Shown here piece by piece: positions 47,241 through 56,867 of a stretch of DNA of 64,000 bases. Under the pieces are notes generated by a model. The model saw nothing but the letters and a program-made list of their open reading frames with translations, did not search any database and was not told where the DNA came from. How positions within the stretch are numbered: the stretch's first letter is position 1; every line of letters starts with the position of its first letter. This stretch comes from Omphiscola glabra (taxonomy: Eukaryota > Mollusca > Gastropoda > Lymnaeidae): positions 30,280,793-30,344,792 of the forward strand of contig OZ024802.1 in the NCBI GenBank assembly GCA_964017045.1, given 5' to 3'. The position numbers and the translations under genes were made by a program.

Positions 47241-49525
47241 TTGGATGTTTGATAGATCCTCTATACCAGTCCCTGCTCATGGCTAGTTGGATGTTTGATA
47301 GATCCTCTATACCAGTCCCTGCTCATGGCTAGTTGGATGTTTGATAGTTTCCTCTATCACAGTCCCTGCTCATGGCAAGTTGGATGTTTGATCGTTTCCT
47401 CTATAACAGTCCCTACTCATGGCTAGTTGAATGTTTGATCGTTTCCTCTATAACAGTCCCTGCTCATGGCTAGTTGGGTGTTTTATAGTTTCCTCTATAA
47501 CAGTCCCTGCTCATGGCTAGTTGGATGTTTTACAGTTTCCTCTATAACTGTCCCTGCTCATGGCTAGTTGGATGTTTGATCGTTTCCTCTATAACAGTCC
47601 CTGCTCATGGCTAGTTGGATGTTTAATAGTTTCCTCTATCACAGTCACTGCTCATGGCTAGTTGGATGTTTGATCGTTTCCTCTATCACATTCCCTGCTC
47701 ATGGCTAGTTGAATGTTTGATAGTTTCCTCTATAACAGTCCCTGCTCATGGCAAGTTGGATGTTTGACAGTTTCCTCTATAACAGTCCCTGCTCATGGCT
47801 AGTTGGATGTTTAATAGTTTCCTCTATCACAGTCCCTGCTCATGGCTAGTTGGATGTTTGACAGTTTCCTCTATAACAGTCATTGCTCATGGCTAGTTGA
47901 ATGTTTAATAGTTTCCTCTATCACAGTCCCTGCTCATGGCTAGTTGAATGTTTGATAGTTTCCTCTATCACAGTCCCTGCTCATGGCTAGTTGAATGTTT
48001 GATAGTTTCGTCTATAACAGTCCCTGCTCATGGCTAGTTGGATGTTGTGACAGTTTCCTCTATAACAGTCCCTGCTCATGGCAAGTTGGATGTTTGACAG
48101 TTTCCTCTATAAAAGTCCCTGCTCATGGCTAGTTGGATGTTTAATAGTTTCCTCTATCACAGTCCCTGCTCATGGCTAGTTGGATGTTTGACAGTTTCCT
48201 CTATAACAGTCATTGCTCATGGCTAGTTGAATGTTTAATAGTTTCCTCTATCACAGTCCCTGCTCATGGCTAGTTGGATGTTTGATCGTTTCCTCTATCA
48301 CAGTCCCTGCTCATGGCTAGTTGAATGTTTGATAGTTTCCTCTTTAACAGTCCCTGCTCATGGCTAGTTGAATGTTTAATAGTGCCCTCTATCACAGTTC
48401 CTGCTCATGGCAAGTTGGATGTTGTGACAGTTTCCTCTATAACAGTCCCTGCTCATGGCTAGTTGAATGTTTAATAGTTTCCTCTATCACAGTCCCTGCT
48501 CATGGCTAGTTGGATGTTTGACAGTTTCCTCTATAACAGTCCCTGCTCATGGCTAGTTGGGTGTTTTATAGTTTCCTCTATAACAGTCCCGGCTCATGGC
48601 TAGTTGGATGTTTTACAGTTTCCTCTATAACAGTCCCTGCTCATGGCTAGTTGGATGTTTGATCGTTTCCTCTATAACAGTCCCTGCTCATGGCTAGTTG
48701 GATTTTTGATCGTTTCCTCTATCACAGTCATTGCTCATGGCTAGTTGAATGTTTAATAGTTTCCTCTATCACAGTCCCTGCTCATGGCTAGTTGGATGTT
48801 TGATCGTTTCCTCTATCACAGTCCCTGCTCATGGCTAGTTGAATGTTTGATAGTTTCCTCTATAACAGTCCCTGCTCATGGCTAGTTGAATGTTTAATAG
48901 AATCCTCTATCACAGTCCCTGCTCATGGGAAGTTGGATGTTTGACAGTTTCCTCTATAACAGTCCCTGCTCATGGCTAGTTGGATGTTTAATAGTTTCCT
49001 CTATCACAGTCCCTGCTCATGGCTAGTTGGATGTTTGACAGTTTCCTCTATTACAGTCCCTGCTCATGGCTAGTTGGATGTTTTATAGTTTCCTCTATAA
49101 CAGTCCCTGCTCATGGCTAGTTGGATGTTTTACAGTTTCCTCTATAACAGTCCCTGCTCATGGCTAGTTGGATGTTTAATAGTTTCCTCTATAACAGTCC
49201 CTGCTCATGGCTAGTTGGATGTTTAATAGTTTCCTCTATCACAGTCCCTACTCATGGCTAGTTGGATGTTTGATCGTTTCCTCTATCACAGTCCCTGCTC
49301 ATGGCTAGTTGAATGTTTGATAGTTTCCTCTATAACAGTCCCTGCTCATGGCAAGTTGGATGTTTGACAGTTTCCTCTATCACAGTCTCTTCTCATTGCA
49401 AGTTGGATGTTTGACAGTTTCCTCTATCATAGTCCCTGCTCATGGCTAGTTGGATGTTTGACAGTTTCCTCTATAACAGTCCCTGCTCATGGCTAGTTGG
49501 ATGGTTGATAGTTTCCTCTATGATA
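47240..49525. repeat. Large 47-bp minisatellite, about 2.3 kb
   Basis: About 48 copies of a 47-bp unit with the core 'tgctcatggctagttggatg' followed by a variable 'tttgatagtttcctct' segment. Variants (tttgatcg, tttgacag, tttaatag, ttttatag; ataacag or atcacag) recur in the same order in several blocks, for example 47640-48060 and 48110-48480. Runs of about ten units have therefore been duplicated as higher-order repeats. Confidence 0.96.
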
Positions 49526-49572
49526 TTTCCACCAGTCACATCATATCAGTCAATGTGTTTTAGCTTCTAGGA

Positions 49573-50119
49573 CAGGGGTGGGCACCAGTGTACAGTGTGC
49601 GCTCCAAATTCACAAAAACCTTGATGCAAAAATCCTTCATGTGGCATCTGAAGTATTTAGATAACATTTTATTTCTTTATGGAGAAAGAGATTTTTTCAG
49701 ATGATTCAAAAATCAGTCTGGAGCTGTGAAATGAAATATCGTAAGCATGATTACTGTATTTCTTGTAAGTCTGAGCTAAAAATGTAAATAAATATATTTT
49801 GAATGTCAGTCAATCTACATATGCAGATGTCTTGTAACACATCATACATTTAGAACACAATTTTTGAAATGGGAAATGTGGGGTGGGGGAGAGTTAACAA
49901 TGTTAATTAATTTTTTTCATTAAAAAAAAAAAAATATACTTTAGATTCATTTGTCCTGGCTGGGAGAAAAATTCAAACTAAAGATATTCATTTGAGTAGT
50001 TCATGAACACCAAACCTGCAGCTCGGGGAACGACTTGGAAAATGATTAATTCCATTTTGTCTCGTGCCTGGGTTTATTTTGTCAGGACAACAGTCATGCG
50101 ATGGGGTTGCCCACCTCTG
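49573..50119. mobile_element. hAT-like non-autonomous element, about 547 bp
   Basis: Ends are 'caggggtgggca' and 'tgcccacctctg'. Flanks 'ttctagga' and 'tcctaggg' agree at 6 of 8 positions. The interior is AT-rich and non-coding. A dead derivative of a longer hAT is likely. Confidence 0.8.
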
Positions 50120-50159
50120 TCCTAGGGTCTTACTTTGTCCAGAGTGTTACCGCATTTAG

Positions 50160-50575
50160 AGTGTTTCTGTGTATAGATTGTCACTGTTTCCAGATTGTCA
50201 CTGTTTCCAGATTGTCACTGTGTCCAGAGTGTTACTGTGTCTAGAGTGTTACTGTGTCTAGAGTGTCACTGTGTCCAGAGTGTTACTGTGTCTAGAGTGT
50301 TACTGTGTCCAGAGTGTTACTGTGTCCAGAGTGTTACTGTGTCCAGAGTGTTACTGTGTCCAGAGTGTTACTGTGTCTAGAGTGTTACTGTGTCCAGAGT
50401 GTTACTGTGTCCAGAGTGTTACTGTGTCTAGAGTGTCACTGTGTCCAGAGTGTTACTGTGTCCAGAGTGTTACTGTGTCCAGAGTGTCACTGTGTCTAGA
50501 GTGTTACTGTGTCCAGAGTGTTACTGTGTCCAGAGTGTTACTGTGTCCAGAGATTTACTGTGTCCAGAGTGTAAC
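50160..50575. repeat. 17-bp minisatellite
   Basis: About 24 copies of 'tgtccagagtgttactg' with C/T variants. Confidence 0.95.
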
Positions 50576-50734
50576 AGCAGATCTACCCCAACTGGCTGTG
50601 TTCATTAGAGATAAACTTTGATTAATTTTTTTATTTTCATGTGAGAGAATGGAGATGTCACACCAATATTATCATTGTCTGTCTTCCTTTCAGTGCCTAG
50701 AACTAGGGACCACACTGGTGGGAATTAGTTTTAT

Positions 50735-50960
50735 ATTGTATTTATTCTCATTACTATAGTCATGTTAACAGTGTGACCTATTCTCATTGCTATAGTCATG
50801 TTAACAATGCGAGATATTCTCATTACAATAGTCAAGTTAACAATGCGCAATATTCTCATTACTATAGTCATGTTAACAGTGTGACCTATTCTCATTACAA
50901 TAGTCAAGTTAACAATGTGACCTATTCACATTACTATAGTCATGTTAACAATGTGAGCTT
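50735..50960. repeat. Minisatellite, about 36-bp unit
   Basis: About six copies of 'tattctcattactatagtca' followed by 'tgttaacaatgtgacc'. Confidence 0.92.
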
Positions 50961-51164
50961 CAGTTATTATTATTTACATATTCTTGTAAAGTTATATTTC
51001 TAGAATCATCCCTTCTTGAGTTAGATGCAGCTATTGATTGTTATATTATTAATGAAGTGCATGAGACACAGGGTATAGCTAACATGTTTTAAATTACAAG
51101 GGGGTATAGCAAATGTTTGACCTGACAACCCTCAACTGTAGGTCTATAAGACTTGATGTGTGAT

Positions 51165-51545
51165 ATAATGTCAGTACCACACCATTGTCAGTACCACACC
51201 ATTGTCAGTACTACACCACTGTCAGTTACACACCACTGTCAGTTACACACCACTGTCAGTACCACACTCTTGTCAGTACATCACTGTCGATACCACACCA
51301 CTGACGGTAACACACCACTGTCAGTACCACACCATTGTCAGTAACACACCATTGTCGGTACCACACCACTGTCGGTACCACACCATTGTCAGTACCACAC
51401 CACTGTCAGTACCACGCCATTGTCAGTACCACATCAATGTCAGTACCACACCACTGTCAGTACCTTACTACTTTCAGTACCAAGCTATATTCAGTACCAC
51501 AAAATAATCAGTGCCATACTATGTCCATGCCACTCTATAGTCAGT
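51165..51545. repeat. 17-bp minisatellite
   Basis: About 22 copies of 'cagtaccacaccattgt' with many point variants. Confidence 0.94.
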
Positions 51546-51784
51546 ACCACACTTCGTTAATGCTGCTTGCGAATCGAAAACACACGACAACATTGCAGAC
51601 AACATTGCGTTCTGAAAAATTTATTAAAAAATTTGCGAGTGCTCTAAGAGTTGTTAGGCATCGCAGATTTTCACATTTATTTTGTTACGCCTTTGCTAGT
51701 CGCCCCTTCCAGAGCTAAGGTCATTTCAAATTCGAGTTTGTTTTTCCTTTGATCGGATTTCTATCCAAACGATCATTTAAAAAT

Positions 51785-52091
51785 GAATTGAAGACGTTAT
51801 GACGTAACTGTGCCCGCCCCCTCCCCCTTTTTTTACAAAGCTGAAATGTTCGAGGCACGTGACTGTGTGCAGCCCCTCACCCATTGGTCCTGCCCATGTC
51901 TATGTCTTGTGTTCATTGGCTGCTCACCCATTGGTCCTGCCCACGTCCGTGTCTTGTGTTCATTGGCTGCTCACCCATTGGTCCTGCCCACGTCCGTGTC
52001 TTGTGTTCATTGGCTGTTCACGCCTCAGTCCATGTTCACTGGCTGTTCGTTTACTCTTGGTGGTTGTTTTAGGTGGTTGGAAAGGTCGCCG
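51785..52091 (+). promoter_or_regulatory. Candidate promoter with six CCAAT boxes, and a first-exon donor
   Basis: GC content rises sharply here. There is a CRE-like 'atgacgtaac', a GC-box-like 'gcccgccccctccccc', and 'gcacgtgact'. A 47-bp direct repeat then places inverted CCAAT boxes (ATTGG) at 51883, 51915, 51930, 51962, 51977 and 52009, alternately 32 and 15 bp apart. A consensus donor 'CGCCG|gtaagatcc' follows at 52091/52092. This fits a CpG-type promoter and non-coding or short first exon for the plus-strand gene whose coding exons begin at 56868. An ATG at about 52024 is open and phase-compatible with that exon, but I would not call it the start. Transcription start and linkage are inferred. 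Confidence 0.55.
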
Positions 52092-53540
52092 GTAAGATCC
52101 CCACTGTAAAACATGTGCATGCTTGGGTATTGTAAAACAAGTAAGACATGCTGTTTTTTTTAAAATTGTTATTAAAAGTGGAGTGAAAAATATGATTCTA
52201 CCGTATTGGTCTTTTTTTTTTTGGTTGTCTTATCTGTGTGGTTTGGTATGCGTTGACGATTGGCGTTGTGGATTGGCGAAGGTGACGTGGGTGGAGCCTG
52301 ATATGGATGGTGTAAAATTGTAGTATGGGGTGTGGGTTGTAAGAGTTGTGGACTACATGGAGTGTATTATAAAGTATATCGTTATTTGTAATTATTTAAT
52401 GTTGAGTGGAATGATGTGGTGAAGCAGGCCAGAGGCCATAATTGGCTGTACCGCCATCGTTGATGATGACTACGCACTAATTTCTTAAACGTAATTAGAA
52501 ACACATCCGAAAAATTAGGCTTTCCAAACAGTGTTTCTTTCAGAAATTTCCCCTCCCCGGGGGGGGGGGGGGGTTCACTTGTGATGTTCGTGGGGGGCAA
52601 TGCCAGTTGTCAGTGGCCAGAGGCGTAGCTAAGGGGTGGCAGATGGGACATATGGTCCCTGACTAGCGGGGGCATCTAATGGGCTATAGTGTTAATGGAT
52701 GAAAATAATAAAATTCAGAGTTTTGGGGGGGGGGGGCATAAAAATGAATCTTGTCCCCTGGCACAAAAGACTCACGGTCAGTGACGTAGATGGGGGGGGG
52801 GGGGGCGAACATTTGGACTTCCCAGGTGTCATTTTTTCTTTAGATTGAGCGGGGGGGGGGGATTTTCGGACATCTGCAGAGTTTCTATTGAGAAAGGTAG
52901 CGTGGCAAAAAAGTTAACCTCCCCTAGGGTGGCGCTAACACTAGGCACGCCGCTTGGCAGTGTATATATCCTCACCAAATTTGGCTGTCATGGCAAGTAA
53001 TTTTCATCGGGAAGTAGGGCAGCAGAAAATGTGTGATTATTTAACAATCAAGAGGTGCATTTTGGAGTATACATGATTCGAATGTTTTGATAAGACTTTC
53101 ATTGATGGGGGAAAATAATTTTTCAAGCGTCAGTCACATTGATCGACGTCAAGGAAAAGGGGAGGGGGGTAGCAGTGAAATATCCTCATCAACACCAGGC
53201 ACAGAAACATTTCAAATCCCATCTACATACATAGGAGCCATAATGATAAATAAATTGATCGTTGGCCCTTAATATATAGAAGAAAAAGAAGACTATTTTA
53301 ACATTTTTAAATATATTTTTTATTTTATTCGCTTTTTCTGTTTGTTCGCTGATGAAGGCTTCCTGTCGACACGTTCGTTGTTTTGTTGCGTTCCTTTTTT
53401 CAGGTTTAACCTTACTGTGTTTTACTAATTTCCTCCAACAGGAGGCGCCCCTCTGGATAGTTAACCGTACTTTAAATGAGTTGTCAAGGTAGTCTGCTGT
53501 CTGCCATTCTCGCAACATTTCTTGCTTAACCTTTTTGTTA
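52092..53540. other. Intronic or intergenic DNA with several poly-G tracts
   Basis: No gene recognised. Four G runs of 10-15 bp occur at about 52559, 52726, 52790 and 52852. The sequence between them ('ccagaggcgtagctaagggg', 'agtgacgtagatgggg') resembles diverged, head-to-tail pieces of the MITE at 42031. The rest is unique. Confidence 0.5.
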
Positions 53541-53666
53541 CAACTTATGCATTGCTGATAAGATCAGCCTATTATAGGACTTCTGTATCATGGACACTGC
53601 CCTGCCACCTATTGCCAAGAATTATGCTTAAACAGCCGTAGTTGGAGATGTTTTGGTTGTCTAGTA

Positions 53667-54551
53667 CAGGGGTTTTCAACCTTTTTTGACTGAGTACCAC
53701 TTTCTAAAAACACGACAATCTAAGTACCACTTTCCGAACAACGGAGACTTTTTTTGTGCAATTCTATGTAAATATCGTTGAATGCGAATATTGAGGGGTT
53801 ACACAGATTTTGATTGTAAGAAAAAACACATTATCCGTGCTGTTATAATTTGCCATAAATTGATAAAATGACGTCCGTATTGTTTCTCTCGGACAAAGCG
53901 AATTACGCTTGCAAACATTTATCAGATACACTTGTTGATTTTCTGAAAGCAGCTTGACGCTTCAAAAATTCTTCTCTTTTTTTTTTGGAACAAAATGCCA
54001 GCGATTAACCAACATGTTCCTTGTGCTGTGTGTTCAAATGCCTCTGAAGATGAGCCGGATGCTAAATGAGACAACTTCAGGCTGCAGTGAAAATCTCGCC
54101 ACATTTTCTCATTTTTGGAATGTTTCTCTCTCAAATTTTATTCCTGGATAGTTCGATATGTTTGAATATGAAAGTCTCCTGGACTTATGAATATAATTTA
54201 TTTCGAAATTAACGAAGAATTGGTGAACTTATTCTGTGTTTTTCTATTCATCTTGATTAATATAAACAATAACAGTCAACGCAATTAACAAATACTTCCG
54301 GTTCATGAGTCGCTTGATATGCAGGAAGGAAAGGCGAGGGAGAGGGGTGGAGGGTTGACCTTGCCCGCATTTGACGCGAAAGACCATCGGTAAAATCCAA
54401 ACATAGCAGAAATTTCAATACAGTGCTTTCCCTATGACCTACGTTTACGTAATAAAAGAAAGTTCATAGTACTTTGCGCCCTCTTCAAGTACCACTGCCA
54501 GGACTTCGAAGTACCACCAGTGGTACGCGTACCACAGGTTGAAAACCACTG
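53667..54551. mobile_element. hAT-like element, 885 bp
   Basis: Ends are 'caggggttttcaacct' and 'aggttgaaaaccactg', near-perfect inverses. Flanks 'gtctagta' and 'gtttagca' agree at 6 of 8. The subterminal regions both repeat 'gtaccact'. I see no transposase frame; short open frames are interrupted. Confidence 0.88.
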
Positions 54552-54735
54552 GTTTAGCATGTTTCCCATACACTATCCATGTCTCGCTGTCGTATAGAAC
54601 AAAATGATACGATTGCATACTTTATAATGTTCAGCTTAGTTATTAGGATGAGATCCCTTCGTCTCCAGACACTGCTGCCGAGTCTTCCCAGTACGACACG
54701 TGCTATGGAAACTGTATTGGCCTCATCATCTATGG

Positions 54736-55200
54736 CAGGCCTGCACAACTCAAAATGTTAGGCGGGCCATAATACTTTATGAAAAGCTTGTGCGGGCCGT
54801 AATACTTTATGAAAACCTTGTGTGGGCCTTAATGCTTTATGAAAACCTTGTGTGGGATGTAATACTTTATGAAAACCTTGTGTGGGATGTAATACTTTAT
54901 GAAAACCTTGTGTGGGCTGTAATGCTTTATGAAAACCTTGTGTGGGATGTAATACTTTATGAAAACCTTGTGTGGGATGTAATACTTTACAAAAACCTTG
55001 TGTGGGATGTAATATTTTATGAAAACCTTGTGTGGGCCGTAATGCTTTATGAAAACCTTGTGCGGGCTGAAAGATAATAGGCCAGGGGGAAAGCGATTAA
55101 GAAAATATTAATAATAAAGAATATTTCGTTACTTCTCGGGCCGCCAAATGGGTGATGGCGGGCCGCATACAGCCCGCGGGCCGTATGTTGTGCAGGCCTG
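54736..55200. mobile_element. hAT-like MITE, 465 bp, with an internal 30-bp minisatellite
   Basis: TIRs are 'caggcctgcacaac' and 'gttgtgcaggcctg'. An exact 8-bp duplication 'atctatgg' flanks it at 54728-54735 and 55201-55208. Inside, from about 54765 to 55075, a 30-bp unit ('taatactttatgaaaacctt' plus 'gtgtgggatg') is repeated about ten times. The undisturbed duplication implies a young insertion; the array arose in or before this copy. Confidence 0.95.
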
Positions 55201-55559
55201 ATCTATGGCTGCTGACCGTGAGAGGGTGCTGCCCGAATATGTGAAAAGTTTTAACGCTTTGCAGATTATTTCCTTCATGTGATACGCTCAATTCATTTTG
55301 AGAGTTTTCTGGAGCTGGCTGTATGTAACGTAAAGCCTTGGGAACCTTCCTAACATTTCTAAATGATAATAGCAGATGGGCTGAATTCAAGTTGTGTAAA
55401 TGAAATATGAGGTCAAGGTATGTCCAAGGAGCTGACAAATAAATACACAGAAATATGATGATGGATCTCTCGGTCTGAACAGTTTGAAAATCCCCAATGT
55501 CACGAGAAATGAGATCCCTTAGATATCAGCGCTCTAATAGGGGTTTCCACAGTGGGTTT

Positions 55560-55890
55560 CTCATCATTATCATCATGTCCCGTAGTTCTTCGTCCGTTGA
55601 GGCGCCACAGATGACATAAAAACTAATCTTCTCCATTCCTCTCTGTCTCCTGCCCTATGCATAGCATCGCCTAGTTTTAATCCCGTCCATTCTTTGATGT
55701 TATCTTCCTATCTTTTTTCTGTCTTCCTCTACTTCTTCCTCCTCTAGTTGTGCCCTGCAAGATTTCTTTGGCGATCCCTTGTTTTCTAGTCACGTGACCA
55801 CACCATTCAAGTTTGCGCTTTTTTACAGACACCAGGAGGTCATAGTACTGCCCAGTTGCTTGGCGAAGCCTTTCTTTTACTTGTTCATTG
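55560..55890 (-). mobile_element. Non-LTR retrotransposon C-terminal fragment
   Basis: Same family as 20141-20650. It has an inverted 'catcattatcatcatg' tail, then 'cgccacagatgacat', and the coding remnant QVKERLRQATGQYYDLLVSV-like with [20 protein letters not shown], broken by small indels. 5' truncated at about 55890. Confidence 0.75.
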
Positions 55891-56454
55891 TGGGTTTCTA
55901 CCTTGCAACTAATTTACGAAGTAGCTGGGACGAAACTCACGAAACGTGTCACTCACTCATTCACCCAATCACCCCCTCACTCTCTCACTCACCTCCTCAA
56001 CCTCCCACTTAACCACTCACCCACGCACCCAACCGCTCACTTTCTTTAAAGAAAAACGAATGTATAAAAATCATGTGCACTACGTCACCAAATGTTACTT
56101 GGACACATTTTATTCACTTCCGGAAACACTTCTGTAAAAACAGACCGTAGGTAGATTGCGTTTCTTTCACGGATTTGTTCCGCCTTGTGGAAGTAATAGT
56201 CGAGATTCTCTTATAAACCAGTACCCGGAGCGATCCACCAGACAGGGTAAATGAGACAATGGCTTACATCAAGTCTGCTTATAGCCAATGTCACCACGAT
56301 TCTACTCAACTCTTGCGTTTGAGTCATTGCTAAAAAAAAGAAAAGAAGAAAATATTTAACATCAAATTTAGGTCCACGTATTAATTTTGTGTGTCTGACT
56401 GATGTACAGTTTGCTTGACCTGATGACTGATGGATGGACATAATGTTTTAATGA

Positions 56455-56785
56455 TTTATGGACTGTTTGATTGATTGATGAACTGATTGCTAGACTCATG
56501 GTTTGAATGACGATCGACTCCTTGTTTGACTGATTGATGAACTGACTGTTGGACTAATGGTTTGAATGACGATTGACTCATTGTTTGACTGATTGATGAA
56601 CTGACTGTTGGACTAATGCTTTGAATGACGATTGACTCATTGTTTGACTGATTGATGAACGACTGTTGGGCTAATGATTTGAAGGATGATCTACTCATTG
56701 TTCGCCTGAATGATGAACTATTGATTTGAATAATGATTGACTCATTGTTTGACTGATTGATGGTCTGTCTTTTTATTTTTTTTGG
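56455..56785. repeat. About 59-bp tandem repeat, five diverged copies
   Basis: The unit contains 'gattgatgaactgactgttg' and 'gaatgacgattgactcattg'. It ends about 80 bp before the acceptor of the exon at 56868. Confidence 0.88.
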
Positions 56786-56867
56786 ACAGTCTATTGGATC
56801 GTTTGAATGAATGATTGTATGACTGATTTTCCGTATGAAGTACATGTATAACGTTTTCTGTCTGTAG

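Larger units (their letters stand above)
53540..55400 (-). mobile_element. Decayed non-LTR retrotransposon fragment interrupted by two hAT elements
   Basis: Three minus-strand pieces belong together. About 55200-55370 carries a remnant with ALRYIQPAPENSQNELSVSH and LQSVKTFHIFGQHPL. About 54560-54735 has EANTVSIARVVLGRLGSSVW and KLNIIKYAIVSF. About 53540-53660 has LSIILGNRWQGSVHDTEVL. In order they match the post-YADD region of RTE-like pols as I know it (a 'lacking QPAPG', 'FTYLGSTL', 'GRL..VW', 'LLGI.WQD..PDTEVL' series). The gaps between pieces are exactly the hAT insertions at 54736-55200 and 53667-54551. Confidence 0.75.

Noticed and set aside
51838..52109. Coding exons in the CCAAT-repeat region (HPLVLPTSVSCVHWL frames)
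   Set aside because: The frames arise from the 47-bp repeat. GC-rich promoter motifs and spacing explain the region better.
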